A stretch of DNA of 64,000 nucleotides from Bradyrhizobium niftali (GTDB lineage: Bacteria > Pseudomonadota > Alphaproteobacteria > Rhizobiales > Xanthobacteraceae), in contig NZ_SPQT01000004.1 in assembly GCF_004571025.1 (NCBI RefSeq), positions 124,001 to 188,000 on the forward strand, read 5' to 3'. Of this stretch, positions 44,981 through 54,084 are shown one piece after another; the stretch's first letter is position 1, and the number at the start of each line of letters is the position of its first letter. Both the position numbers and the translations under genes were made by a program. The notes below the pieces were generated by a model. That model was not told the origin of the DNA. It was given only the letters and a program-made list of their open reading frames with translations, and made no database searches.

Positions 44981-45226
44981 TCAGGCCACCTTGTCCTTCA
45001 GGACACATTCCGGCGGTCGGGCTTCGCCGGCCTTCAGGTCGGTCGCGAAGCGGTACAGCGTCGAGCAGTAGGGGCAGATGATCTCGTTGTCGTTGCCGAG
45101 GTCGAGGAAGACGTGCGGATGATCGAACGGAGGGTTGGCGCCCACGCACATGAACTCTTGCGAGCCGATCTCGATGACGGGAACACCGGCATCGTTATGG
45201 AAGTGCGGGACGACATGGTCGGACAT
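44981..45226 (-). CDS. Zinc-finger protein, NDUFS6/CHCC type
   Basis: 81 residues with the CHCC zinc-finger pattern: C27 (EFMCVG), a histidine at 36-38 (FDHPHVFLD), and CPYC (C51/C54). The same fold forms the NDUFS6 subunit of respiratory complex I, and alphaproteobacteria encode a free-standing homologue away from the nuo operon. A role in complex I assembly or stability is likely but inferred. It precedes the FAD monooxygenase gene. Confidence 0.88.
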   Translation of the reverse strand: MSDHVVPHFHNDAGVPVIEIGSQEFMCVGANPPFDHPHVFLDLGNDNEIICPYCSTLYRFATDLKAGEARPPECVLKDKVA

Positions 45227-45561
45227 CGTAGTTCATCCTGGAGTGGCAATGGCGGCAGACACAATCAAAAACTGACGCGGCATCTTTGAGGCGCCGCGGA
45301 CCATACTGGCGGGTGCAGATGATTGCTAGTCCAGCGGAACCGAAAGCTCCGCAATTGCCCCATGCTCATTTGCTCATGCAAATTCGACACAATCTTGCGG
45401 CCTGAGAGAAGCCCTTCTTTCGTCGGGGACGTTGTGTCGCAATTTTGGCATACTATGTCTGTGGACGCGTGCAATTGCGGCAAAAGACCAACCATCAGGC
45501 GCAAACGATCTAGGCAAACGATCTAGCTAGGCAAACGATCTAGGAAGTCCGGGCTCTTGGC
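45227..45561. other. 335-base intergenic region with a plausible promoter and a 13-base tandem repeat
   Basis: No supportable gene is seen. A TTGTGT at about 45431 and CTATGT at about 45453 resemble a promoter for the following plus-strand gene. The tandem repeat at 45501-45543 lies just before that gene. Confidence 0.45.
45501..45543. repeat. Three copies of a 13-base tandem repeat
   Basis: GCAAACGATCTAG occurs at 45501-45513, 45514-45526 and 45531-45543; the last two are separated by CTAG. The array ends 18 bases before the start codon of the membrane-associated protein at 45562 and would sit in its 5' leader. Confidence 0.85.
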
Positions 45562-46698
45562 ATGAAGTGGCTGCGAATCAGCACAGCGTTGACCGGCATC
45601 GCCGCATGCAGCTTCATGCTCGCACAGGTCGCGCCGCACGCCCGCGAGGCCGGCGCGATTTTCGCCGCCCAGGACGATCCGGCCGCTTTGTCCGAGCTGA
45701 AGCTCGACGCCGTTCTGCGGCACAACGACCGCCTGGTTCAGGACAATATCGAGGCTGCGCTCGCCGCTGATGATGCCGATCTCGCCGACAGTTTTGTTGC
45801 GCTGGCGCGTGACCGCAACATCGCGCTGCCCGACGACCTCCTGAGCCGCGTAAGCGATGCGGTCAAGGCCGAAAACTCCACCTCGCATTTCGCCAAGCGC
45901 TTCGCCACCGGGCTCGTTACCGGCAGCGCCGACGATGTTGCGAGCCTGTCCGGAACGGTGGCCGGCGATCTCTTCGTGATCGGCGACGTCAGGGACGTCG
46001 TGCGCGAGGGCAAGCATCTCGCCATGGGCGAGGACACCGATCGCCTGGTGCTGGGCCTTGCAGCCGCGGGCCTTGTGGTGACGGCGGCAACCTATGTCTC
46101 CGTCGGCGGCGCCGCGCCCGTGCGCGCCGGCCTGACGCTGGTGAAGGATGCGCGGAAAGTCGGGCGGCTCGGCGAGGGCCTCGCGGCCTGGGCCGGCCGG
46201 TCCGCGCGCGAGGTCGTCGACACGCCGATGCTCCAGAACGCGGTGGCGTCCGGCTCGGTGCTGCGGCCGGGCCAGACCGTGAGCGCGATCAAGGCCGCGT
46301 TCCGGGCCGAGAAGGCCGGTGCCCTGGTCCGGCTCGGCAAGGACGTCACGCGCGTTGCCGAGAAGACCGGCACGCGCGGCGCCATGGACAGCTTGCGCAT
46401 CGCCGAAGGCCCCAAGGACGTCGCGCGCGCGGCGCGGCTTGCGGAAGCGCAGGGCAGCAAGACCCGCGCGATCATGAAGCTCCTGGGCCGCGGCGCGCTG
46501 CTGCTCGTCGCCGGCGCGTTCGATCTTGCGCTCTGGCTGCTCGGTGCGGCGCTGACGCTGTTCGGCCTGTTGTCCTCGATCAAGGCCACCACCGAGCGCC
46601 TGACGCAGGCCTGGTGCGATCGCAGACGGGCGCGGCGGCTTCGCCGGGCGCAGGTCGCCGCCGAAGCCGCTCTGGCAAGCGCGGCCGGTACGGCCTAA
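45562..46698 (+). CDS. Conserved membrane-associated protein of unknown function
   Basis: 378 residues. N-terminal hydrophobic segment (RISTALTGIAACSFMLAQVA), a helical Ala-rich body, a middle hydrophobic stretch (LVLGLAAAGLVVTAATYVSVGGAAPVRAG) and a C-terminal pair (LLVAGAFDLALWLLGAALTLFG), then a basic tail (CDRRRARRLRRAQ). No catalytic motif is recognised. A hydrolase gene follows 35 bases later, so the two may be cotranscribed. Confidence 0.75.
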   Translation: MKWLRISTALTGIAACSFMLAQVAPHAREAGAIFAAQDDPAALSELKLDAVLRHNDRLVQDNIEAALAADDADLADSFVALARDRNIALPDDLLSRVSDAVKAENSTSHFAKRFATGLVTGSADDVASLSGTVAGDLFVIGDVRDVVREGKHLAMGEDTDRLVLGLAAAGLVVTAATYVSVGGAAPVRAGLTLVKDARKVGRLGEGLAAWAGRSAREVVDTPMLQNAVASGSVLRPGQTVSAIKAAFRAEKAGALVRLGKDVTRVAEKTGTRGAMDSLRIAEGPKDVARAARLAEAQGSKTRAIMKLLGRGALLLVAGAFDLALWLLGAALTLFGLLSSIKATTERLTQAWCDRRRARRLRRAQVAAEAALASAAGTA

Positions 46699-46733
46699 AA
46701 TCAACCCTTCCCCTCAAGACCGCGGAATATCTG

Positions 46734-47489
46734 ATGCCGAGCTTTCACAACGGCGCCGTTGAAATTGCCTATCTCGACGAAGGCGAGGGCGATCCGATCA
46801 TCCTGGTGCACGGCTTTGCCTCCAGCAAGAACGTGAACTGGGTCTATCCGACCTGGGTCTCGGAGCTGCGCAAGAACGGCCGCCGTGTCATCGCGCTCGA
46901 CAATCGCGGCCATGGCGAAAGCGCAAAGCTCTACGAGCCCGCGCAGTACTCGATCCCGACCATGGCCGGCGACGTGCTCGCGCTGATGGACCATCTCGCC
47001 ATCCCGCAGGCCGACATCATGGGCTATTCGATGGGCGGGCGGATGACAGCGTGGCTCTCCCTCAACGAGCCGCAGCGCTTGCGCTCGGCGATCCTCGGCG
47101 GCATCGGCATCGGCGGCCTGATAGAGGGAACCGGGCCCGGCGAGAACGTCGCCAAGGCACTGGAAGCCCCCGCGCTCGACGACGTCTCCGATCCCGTCGG
47201 GCGCACCTTCCGCGCCTTCGCCGATCAGACCCGCTCCGACCGGCGGGCGCTCGCCGCCTGCCTGCGCGGCACGCGCGACCTCATGACCAGGGGCGAAGCT
47301 GCGCGCATCGACGTGCCCGTGCTGATCGCGGTCGGCTCTACCGACGACGTCGCGGGCTCGGCCAGCGCGCTCGGTGCCATCATTCCGGGCTCGGAAGTGC
47401 TCGACATCCCGGGCCGCGATCACATGCGCGCGGTCGGCGACAAGGTCTACAAGACCGGCGTGCTCGATTTTCTCTCACGCCGTGGCTGA
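46734..47489 (+). CDS. Alpha/beta hydrolase
   Basis: 251 residues from the ATG at 46734. Oxyanion motif ILVHGFASSKNVNW, nucleophile elbow GYSMGGRM, a late acid in GSTDDVAG and the catalytic histidine in GRDHMRAVG. It is cytosolic (no signal peptide). It resembles haloperoxidase or esterase-type hydrolases; the substrate is unknown. Its last 15 bases overlap the end of the convergent membrane-protein gene. Confidence 0.93.
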   Translation: MPSFHNGAVEIAYLDEGEGDPIILVHGFASSKNVNWVYPTWVSELRKNGRRVIALDNRGHGESAKLYEPAQYSIPTMAGDVLALMDHLAIPQADIMGYSMGGRMTAWLSLNEPQRLRSAILGGIGIGGLIEGTGPGENVAKALEAPALDDVSDPVGRTFRAFADQTRSDRRALAACLRGTRDLMTRGEAARIDVPVLIAVGSTDDVAGSASALGAIIPGSEVLDIPGRDHMRAVGDKVYKTGVLDFLSRRG

Positions 47490-48839
47490 GCCTTCCTCGT
47501 CGCCGAACGCGCGCGCCAGCGCCATCAGCACCACGAAGGTCGCAACCCACGCCATGCGCGCGCCGTAGCGGTCGTGCGGACCGGAGATGACGGCGCAGAT
47601 GAAGGCGTTGCCGAGCAGCGCGAGCGTCACGGTCGCCGCCAGCAACGTCAGATCGTCGAGCCGGCGGCGCGCCAGGGCATGCGCGAGCAGCCCGACCAGC
47701 GCCAGCATCGAGGCCAGCGCGACGGGAACATGCAGCCGGTTGATGTCGTCGAAATTGATGTCCCAGTGCTGTTGCCGCGCCGCGCGCATCGGCGCGATCT
47801 GCGCGGGGATGTAGCGCTCGATGATGCCGTAGGTGTGCGGGATCCAGCCATTGGTGCCTTCGCCGGTCGCCACGTGCAGCAATTGCCGGCCGACCGCCCG
47901 CAGTGCCGCGGCGGCCTGCCAGGCCGGATAGTCGGCGAGCGAGTGAACGACGATGTAGCCCATCTCGTCGTTCAAGCCCTCAAACCGGCCGAGCGTGTTG
48001 AACATGCTCTTGCCCCACAGGAACTCGTCGGCGGTCGCCGGCAATTCGTTGCGGTAGGGACAGAGCTTGAAGCTCTCGCGCGGGCAGTGGTCATTGAGAT
48101 AGCGCGCGACGATGCCGTCCTGCATCATGCGGCCGAAGGCGACGCCGTAGCCGCCGGGCGTCCAGGCCCATTTGCCCGACAGCGCATGGTTCGCCGAGAC
48201 CAGCATCAGGCCGCCCGCGACGATGGTCATGCTCGCCTGCGCCAGTCCTGCGAGCGGAAGCCTGCGGCCCGCGAACGGCCGCGCCATCCAGCCGGCGACG
48301 CAGAGGCCGAGCAGCACGCCGAGCGTGGCGCTGTGGGTTGCGGCGCCAAAGGCGGTGAAGACGAACAGCGCGGTCTTTTCGAGCGGCGACGTGCGCTGCG
48401 CTCCGACGACCAGGAGGAACAGCGACAGCACCGACAATCCCGCGAAGATGTCCGTGAGCAGCATGCTGGCGAGCCAGGGCAGCGCGGTCGACAGGACCAG
48501 GAGCAGGCTGATCGCGACGAAGCGAAACGTCTGCATCAGGCCGAGGACGCGCAAGCTGAGCTGCAACAGCCACAGCGTCGCCAGCGACTGGATCGCGAGG
48601 TTGATCCAGAAGCCGAAGCTTTCGCCGCAGTGGAGGTAGAGGCCGAACACGGTGGAGCGGCTGGGGACGAGATAGCCCTCGTACCAGCGCGCCAGATAGC
48701 CGCCGGTATCCCATTGCAACAGCGGATAGCCGTTCCAGAACGCCGGCGCGATGATCAGGAGGGGCAGGGCCAGGGCGGCGAGCCGCAGCCAGAACGAGCC
48801 TGCGGCGCGCGCGCGCAAATGATCGGTGGTGGTGGTCAA
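47475..48839 (-). CDS. Polytopic membrane protein, possible GT-C type glycosyltransferase
   Basis: 454 residues with about 10 hydrophobic helices. After helix 1 the loop GYPLLQWDTGGYLARWYEGYLVPSRS recalls the acidic first loop of GT39/GT-C enzymes, but no standard motif is exact. The middle soluble segment has paired cysteines (DHCPRESFKLCPYRN). Function unknown; envelope glycan synthesis is a reasonable guess. Confidence 0.75.
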   Translation of the reverse strand: MTTTTDHLRARAAGSFWLRLAALALPLLIIAPAFWNGYPLLQWDTGGYLARWYEGYLVPSRSTVFGLYLHCGESFGFWINLAIQSLATLWLLQLSLRVLGLMQTFRFVAISLLLVLSTALPWLASMLLTDIFAGLSVLSLFLLVVGAQRTSPLEKTALFVFTAFGAATHSATLGVLLGLCVAGWMARPFAGRRLPLAGLAQASMTIVAGGLMLVSANHALSGKWAWTPGGYGVAFGRMMQDGIVARYLNDHCPRESFKLCPYRNELPATADEFLWGKSMFNTLGRFEGLNDEMGYIVVHSLADYPAWQAAAALRAVGRQLLHVATGEGTNGWIPHTYGIIERYIPAQIAPMRAARQQHWDINFDDINRLHVPVALASMLALVGLLAHALARRRLDDLTLLAATVTLALLGNAFICAVISGPHDRYGARMAWVATFVVLMALARAFGDEEGSATA

Positions 48840-49114
48840 ATCCGCTCCGTCGTCGTCCGGACCATGCCCGCAATAAGGGTTGGGAGAGAATTCACCAATA
48901 GTTTGACGCTGCCCGGCTTGAATTTGGCGAAACCCTGACCACTTTTAACCGACCTTGCCGCCTGGGGGCGTCAGAAGATATCGTTGTGTTTCAACGCGTT
49001 GGCAGGCGTCCGCGGGCAAGGTGCTGTTCACTCTCAGGCAAGCCCGTCAGGACTTTGTCGCCTAGACTGTGCTATAGAGCCAACCAAACGAGCCCATTCG
49101 AAAGAGCAGATCCC

Positions 49115-49939
49115 ATGGCAGTGCATCAGGTCAATCCGGGAGGAAAGCTCGCATCCCTCGATCCGATCTGGGACCGGATCCGGAGCGAGGCGGAGGACAT
49201 CGTCCATCGCGAGCCGGAGCTTGCGACCTTCATCTATTCGACGGTGCTGCACCACAGCCGCCTCGAGGATTCGGTGATCCATCGTCTCGCCGACCGGCTC
49301 GATCATTCCGCGCTGTCGGGCGATCTCGTGCGCCAGACCTACGACGAGGCGCTGCGCGACGATCCCGATCTCGGCAACGCCTTCCGCGCTGATCTCGTCG
49401 CTGTCTACGATCGCGATCCCGCGACCTCGCGCTTCATCGATCCGTTGCTCTACTTCAAGGGCTTTCACGCGATCCAGACCCATCGCCTAGCGCACTGGCT
49501 CTGGCTGAAGGGCCGCAAGGACTTCGCGTATTATCTCCAGAGCCGCGCCTCTGCGGTATTCCAGACCGACATCAATCCCGCCGCGCGCATCGGCCGCGGC
49601 ATCTTCCTCGACCATGCCACCGGTTTCGTCTGCGGCGAGACGGCTGTGATCGAGGACGACGTCTCGATCCTGCACGGCGTCACGCTCGGCGGCACCGGCA
49701 AGGAGAACGAGGACCGTCATCCGAAGATTCGCCATGGCGTGCTGATCGGTGCGGGCGCGAAGATCCTCGGCAACATCGAGATCGGCCATTGCGCGCGCAT
49801 CGCCGCGGGCTCGGTCGTGGTCAAGCCGGTCCCGCACAACGTCACGGTCGCCGGCGTGCCCGCCAAGATCGTCGGCGAGGCCGGCTGTGCCGAGCCGTCG
49901 CGCACCATGGATCAGATGATCAACGCGACGGGGCTTTGA
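49115..49939 (+). CDS. cysE: Serine O-acetyltransferase
   Basis: 274 residues from the ATG at 49115. It makes O-acetylserine from serine and acetyl-CoA, the first committed step of cysteine synthesis. N-terminal helical SATase domain (IRSEAEDIVHREPELATFIYSTVLHH), then left-handed beta-helix repeats (GIFLDHATGFVCGETAVIEDDVSILHGVTLGGTG) with the catalytic histidines and the C-terminal AGVPAKIVG. A strong terminator follows. Confidence 0.97.
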   Translation: MAVHQVNPGGKLASLDPIWDRIRSEAEDIVHREPELATFIYSTVLHHSRLEDSVIHRLADRLDHSALSGDLVRQTYDEALRDDPDLGNAFRADLVAVYDRDPATSRFIDPLLYFKGFHAIQTHRLAHWLWLKGRKDFAYYLQSRASAVFQTDINPAARIGRGIFLDHATGFVCGETAVIEDDVSILHGVTLGGTGKENEDRHPKIRHGVLIGAGAKILGNIEIGHCARIAAGSVVVKPVPHNVTVAGVPAKIVGEAGCAEPSRTMDQMINATGL

Positions 49940-49947
49940 GCTCGAGA

Positions 49948-49974
49948 AGAAGGGCCGGATTCTCCGGCCCTTCT
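49948..49974 (+). terminator. Rho-independent-type terminator after cysE
   Basis: A 12-bp stem, AGAAGGGCCGGA / TCCGGCCCTTCT, with a 3-base loop, starting 8 bases after the cysE stop and followed by CGTCCCC and an A-rich stretch rather than a strong T-tract. Confidence 0.75.
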
Positions 49975-50066
49975 CGTCCCCAAAAATTCTTTGGCAATTC
50001 ATGCTGGCGGTTCGTCGCGTCTCGTCCTAAAACCCCGCCAACTCAGATTTCGATTGGAGACTTGCC

Positions 50067-50285
50067 GTGGACGTCAAGGAAGTAAGGAAGCTCGACGCGT
50101 ATCTGAAGCGCGTATTCGGCAATCCCAAGATCCGCGTCGTGCCGCGGCCGAAGAAGGACGATTCCGCCGAGGTCTATATCGGCGAGGAGTTCATCGGCGT
50201 GCTGTTCGTCGACGACGAGGACGACGATCGCTCGTTCCAGTTCCAGATGGCGATCCTCGAGGACGATCTCGTCGATCAGGAGTAG
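50067..50285 (+). CDS. DUF3126 family protein
   Basis: 72 residues from a GTG start (GGAGA upstream). Acidic protein with VRKLDAYLKRVFGNPKIRVVPRPKKDDSAEVYIGEEFIGVLFVDDEDDDRSF, the conserved core of DUF3126, an alphaproteobacterial family commonly found next to cysE. No activity is known; the cysE neighbourhood hints at sulfur or cysteine metabolism. Confidence 0.88.
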   Translation: MDVKEVRKLDAYLKRVFGNPKIRVVPRPKKDDSAEVYIGEEFIGVLFVDDEDDDRSFQFQMAILEDDLVDQE

Positions 50286-50295
50286 TTCGTCACCC

Positions 50296-50374
50296 GTCAT
50301 TGCGAGCAAAGCGAAGCAATCCAGGAATCTTTCCGCGGAGGGATTGTGGACTGCTTCGCTGCGCTCGCAATGAC
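50296..50374. repeat. Intergenic palindrome, GTCATTGCGAGC family
   Basis: Arms GTCATTGCGAGCAAAGCGAAGCA and TGCTTCGCTGCGCTCGCAATGAC with a few mismatches. The following 230 bases up to the caspase-family gene hold no gene that can be supported. Confidence 0.75.
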
Positions 50375-50605
50375 GACGTTAGATTCGCAGTCCCGTAACT
50401 CTATCGCTTTTCAAGAATGCGCAGCCGCGCCGGGGCGTCAGCGACGATGACGCTTTGCGCATCGTGCTGCGGCGTCGTTCCGGCAAGTCAAACGTCAACC
50501 GCGCGTTCCGCAAGGTCGTGGGACCAGGCGAGTCCTTACCGGGCGTGGAAGGGGGCGCGGCCTAGCTGCCCGGTCTGTAAGGGAAGGTTGCGTCTCGGCC
50601 GCCGC

Positions 50606-52411
50606 TCAGTCACACACTTCGGTTTGAGCCCCTGCCGACGCGTAAGAGTTGGCTCCAACCCTCTGAGCAGTGACCCGACAGCCGGGTTTTACCGGTCGGC
50701 AGCCGGCTTGATTGCAAAGCATCTGACCAGACGCCTGCGGCTTCGCGGGTGCAGCTTCAGTTTGCTTCCGCTCGGTGTCCCGCTTCTTGGCATCCTCGCG
50801 GGCCGCGACCGGCTTCTTGTCCTGCACCTTCTCGCATTCATTGTCGTCATTGATGCGATGGCCGGCGCGGCAGGTGATCTTCACGCAAGCATCGCCGTCG
50901 GCCTTGAAGCCGTGATCGCACACCAGCGGGCAGACCCGGCCAGGCTTGGCCTTGATGGCGTCGAGCGCGTCGAAGCTCGCGAGCTTGGCGTCGAACTTCG
51001 TTCCCGCATATTTGTTGAACAGCGTCAGCGAGCGTTGCGATGACGCATTCCAGTCGCCGTCTGCCGAGGCTGCCAGACAGCCGACGCGACGGAGTTCTGA
51101 CTGCACCAGCTTCGCCGTCTCTGCGGCGGACAGGGTGGGCTGTGATGAGGTCGGCGCAACGGCTGCAACTCTCTGTGCGCTGTCGGCAACTTGCTGCTTC
51201 TCGGTCGCTTGCTTCTCGGCGGCTTGCTTGTCGGCGATCGCCTTGGCCGCTGCGGCCTCGGCCTCCTTCCGGCGCTGCTCGGCGGCGGCAGCCTTGGCCT
51301 CCTCGATCTGCTTGGCCTTCTCCGCCGCGGCCTTGGCGTCCTCAGCGGCCTTGGCGGCCGCAGCCGCTTTCTCCTGTTCGGCTTTCTTGGCCCGGTCGGT
51401 CGCGAGCCGCGCCTTCTCGTCCTCGGCCTGCCTGGCCTTTTCCGCGGCGGCGGCGCGGGTTTCTTCGGCGGCGATCTTGTTCAGCTGGCCCTTGGCGAGA
51501 TCGGCATAGAAACCGCTGGGAAACTGGTTAAGGAAGGCTGTCCATCCGTCGCGCGTACCCAGCTGAAGCGCCAGTTCATAGTCGCGCCGGATTTCGGCGT
51601 CCGGATTGGCCTGCGGTCCGGCCACGACCGGCTTCGCGGCAACCAGCGGCACGTCATCGCCGCCGAGCGAGCCGTACACATACGGCTCCTGCTTGTAGCC
51701 GGTGGTCTTGAGGACGTCGTCGCGTACGAAGCCGAACGCCTTGCGCAGATCGAGGCCCGGCATCGGCAGGCGTTCGACGAGAGCGGTGGCAAACGGGCTG
51801 TTCTTGGCGTCGCCGTCCGAGGCGGTCGAGCCCGCCTTGGCCGCGAAGGCAACCATGGTGTTCGGGCTGGTCGGCTCGACCTTGGCAAGGCCGCGGCCGA
51901 TGGCCCTTGAGGCCACCGTGCGCTTCATGGTCTTGGCGAAGGGATTGTCGCGGCAGGCATCCAGGATGACGAGGCGCAGTTGCTTGGCCGGCTCGATGGC
52001 AAACAGCACCCTGTCGAGCGGGAACGCCTCGTCGAGAACATCGGTATCGGTCTCCAAGGCGGCATCGGTCGGGATCAGGTAGTTGGTGCCGTCAAGCTCG
52101 ATGCCGTGGCCGGCGTAGTAGATGACCGCGACATCGGCCTCGCGGGCCTTGCTGCCGAATTCGCGCAACGCCTTGCGCATGTCGACCACGTTCAGGTCGA
52201 GCTTGACGTCGACCGTCTCGAAGCCGGCCTTCCTGAACATGCCGCCGACCAGCGCGGCATCGTTCGCGGGGTTCGCGAGCCTCGCCACGTTCTTGTAGGC
52301 CGAGTTGCCCATCACGAGCGCGACGCGCTTCTCGGCCAGCGCAGAGCCGGTCCCAAGCCCAGTCGAAAGCCACGTCGCAAGGATCAACAAAACAAACAGC
52401 CGAAGCCGCAT
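50606..52411 (-). CDS. Caspase family protein with coiled-coil and peptidoglycan-binding-like C-terminus
   Basis: 601 residues from the ATG at 52411. Signal peptide ending GSALA. The caspase-like p20 domain spans about residues 27-250 with H102 (YYAGHGIELDG) and C153 (LDACRDNPF). A SEL1/TPR-like helix pair precedes a long Ala/Lys/Glu-rich coiled coil (about 310-410). A peptidoglycan-binding-type segment (LVQSELRRVGCLAASADGDWNASSQRSL) and a cysteine-rich tail follow. Secretion plus a wall-binding module suggests a periplasmic protease. It is a paralogue of the truncated gene at 1-697. Confidence 0.92.
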   Translation of the reverse strand: MRLRLFVLLILATWLSTGLGTGSALAEKRVALVMGNSAYKNVARLANPANDAALVGGMFRKAGFETVDVKLDLNVVDMRKALREFGSKAREADVAVIYYAGHGIELDGTNYLIPTDAALETDTDVLDEAFPLDRVLFAIEPAKQLRLVILDACRDNPFAKTMKRTVASRAIGRGLAKVEPTSPNTMVAFAAKAGSTASDGDAKNSPFATALVERLPMPGLDLRKAFGFVRDDVLKTTGYKQEPYVYGSLGGDDVPLVAAKPVVAGPQANPDAEIRRDYELALQLGTRDGWTAFLNQFPSGFYADLAKGQLNKIAAEETRAAAAEKARQAEDEKARLATDRAKKAEQEKAAAAAKAAEDAKAAAEKAKQIEEAKAAAAEQRRKEAEAAAAKAIADKQAAEKQATEKQQVADSAQRVAAVAPTSSQPTLSAAETAKLVQSELRRVGCLAASADGDWNASSQRSLTLFNKYAGTKFDAKLASFDALDAIKAKPGRVCPLVCDHGFKADGDACVKITCRAGHRINDDNECEKVQDKKPVAAREDAKKRDTERKQTEAAPAKPQASGQMLCNQAGCRPVKPGCRVTAQRVGANSYASAGAQTEVCD

Positions 52412-52732
52412 TCCAGCCCCCGAATGCAATAGCGTCAGATTATTGGCAGAATGGCGAAAAGCAATCTACGATCAGTGATATCAGTCACACATCGCTACGG
52501 CGATCCGGGGAATTCCGGTATCGGGTGGAAGGTGCGCAACCGCATCCATTCAAATCGATCTTCCCATGATGCCCATTGTGCTCCCGTTTTGCCCGACGGG
52601 TCAACGCTCGTTCGAAAAAGACGAAATACTCGATGCCGCCAATGCTTGGCTACTGTGCATGGGGTTGTTTTCGCAGTTTTTGGTTTACGGGCTCCAGCCC
52701 AAGCCGAAGTCGGGCAGAGCAGGGCGCCGCGC
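52412..52732. other. 321-base intergenic region containing the shared 25-base element
   Basis: Between two minus-strand genes. The caspase-gene promoter should lie at its left edge: on the minus strand TTGCTT at about 52465 and AATAAT at about 52442. The 25-base element identical to 14496-14520 is at 52650-52674 (minus-strand sense). No gene is supportable in the rest. Confidence 0.5.
52650..52674 (-). repeat. 25-base element shared with 14496-14520
   Basis: Identical over all 25 bases to the copy behind the SDR gene, in the same orientation, here 58 bases after the stop of the membrane-anchored protein gene. Similarity continues weakly into an A-rich flank on the minus strand. Confidence 0.7.
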
Positions 52733-53440
52733 TCAGCCCTTCGGCCCGCGCAACTGCGCGGTCAGCCTGTCCATCGCCTCCGCCACCTCGCGCCATTGCG
52801 ACAGCCAGCTGCGCGGAAAGCGGAAGGTGAGGTCGGCGCCGCCGACGCGGCGCTCGGAGAGGCACATGCCGGGCGTGGCCGCATCGCGCGTGCAACGTGC
52901 GGTCAGCGCGGGGCTTGCGGCAGAATAGAGGTCCTCGCTGCCGTAGGGGGTGTCGGCACGGAACATCCGCATCGTCAGGCCGTCCTCGGGCATCGTCGCG
53001 GCCTGGCCGAGATAACGCGGATAGATCGTGGCTGTCCGCTGCTCGGGCGAGAGCGCATCGTGATGCGCCGCGATCGACAGGAAGATGCGGTCGATCGGCT
53101 GCATCGCCGCTTCCACCGTGTCGGCGGTGACGTGCTTCGGCGCGCCGGGCGGCTCCAGCGAGGGATACAGGAAGTCGAGATCGATGCGCTCCTGCGGCCC
53201 GGTGTGGCGCTGGATCTTCATGCGGATCGCCGTCGTCGGCAGGTTGAATAGCGTGCCGCCGACGCTCACCGGCAGCTTGTCCGGAGCGTTGGCGCCGCTC
53301 GGGCCCCAGGTCGGCCACAACAGATAGGCGACGAGCGCGACCGCGCACACCGCCGCGGCGCCGCCGAGCACGATCGGGACGATATGCGCCCGGGTGCGCG
53401 TCCGGGGGGACCTAAGGGGAACTGCCGAAAACAACGTCAT
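52733..53440 (-). CDS. Membrane-anchored protein of unknown function
   Basis: 235 residues. A short basic N-terminus and one transmembrane helix (IVPIVLGGAAAVCAVALVAYLLW, residues about 20-43) place the rest in the periplasm. The soluble part has SVGGTLFNLPTTAIRMKIQR, YPSLEPPGAPKHVT and two cysteines (ARCTRDAATPGMCLSERR) likely to form a disulfide. No recognised domain. Confidence 0.78.
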   Translation of the reverse strand: MTLFSAVPLRSPRTRTRAHIVPIVLGGAAAVCAVALVAYLLWPTWGPSGANAPDKLPVSVGGTLFNLPTTAIRMKIQRHTGPQERIDLDFLYPSLEPPGAPKHVTADTVEAAMQPIDRIFLSIAAHHDALSPEQRTATIYPRYLGQAATMPEDGLTMRMFRADTPYGSEDLYSAASPALTARCTRDAATPGMCLSERRVGGADLTFRFPRSWLSQWREVAEAMDRLTAQLRGPKG

Positions 53441-53662
53441 GAGTTGCGCGAGGTAAGCCGGAGGTCGGCCGATGGCCGACGAATCAGCGGCGAATATGCC
53501 ATGTGGCGGCGATTTCGCGGAGCGTTCCCCGGCTGCGGGGAAGGGGGAGGGCCCTGCGCGAGATGGCCGGCGGCGTTAACCTTCCCTTAAGGATAATGTA
53601 GCGTTAACCGGCACCATTTGTCACAGGAAGGCTCCGGCGTTGCGTATGGGCGGACTGTTCCG

Positions 53663-53992
53663 ATGACACCTGAAGCTCTCAATACCTTCTTCTCGATTGG
53701 CATCGGTTTCGCGCTCGCGGGCGCGCTCGTGAACGGATACCAGGCGGTCGCGCAGCGGCCCGCCGGCTTCGGCCTGTTGCAGGATGGCGTGGCCCCGAAG
53801 ACCTTCGCGGCGGTGCCGTTCCTGGTGTTCGCCGCGCCCTTCATCATCATGCGCAACACGCTCCGCGGCATGCGGGTGGAAAGCCGCCGCGTCGAATTCG
53901 TGATGATGGCGACCCTCATCGCCGGCTTCTGGAGCATGATGAGCGGCACCTTCTTCCTGATGACGCTGCGCGCGGCCGGCGTTCTGGTCTGA
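53663..53992 (+). CDS. Small membrane protein of unknown function
   Basis: 109 residues from the ATG at 53663. Three hydrophobic helices: FFSIGIGFALAGALVNGYQ, FAAVPFLVFAAPFIIM and MMATLIAGFWSMMSGTFFLMT. The order and the NGYQAVAQRPAGFGLL loop suggest a conserved rhizobial inner-membrane protein. Function unknown. Confidence 0.78.
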   Translation: MTPEALNTFFSIGIGFALAGALVNGYQAVAQRPAGFGLLQDGVAPKTFAAVPFLVFAAPFIIMRNTLRGMRVESRRVEFVMMATLIAGFWSMMSGTFFLMTLRAAGVLV

Positions 53993-54084
53993 CGCTCGCA
54001 ACCTCGCGCGTGGCCGGCCGAGCGGCCCTTTGCGTCGTCACCGTGCTTTCGCTATGGCTGTGGTCGACGTGACAGGAGTCCTCC

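Noticed and set aside
11489..50374. A CRISPR array formed by the repeated palindromes
   Set aside because: Copies are single, kilobases apart, with long inverted arms and no regular spacers; no cas genes are present.
50417..51043. A 208-codon plus-strand frame starting in the gap before the caspase-family gene
   Set aside because: Most of it lies antisense to the caspase C-terminus and the unique part has no ribosome binding site or conserved motif.
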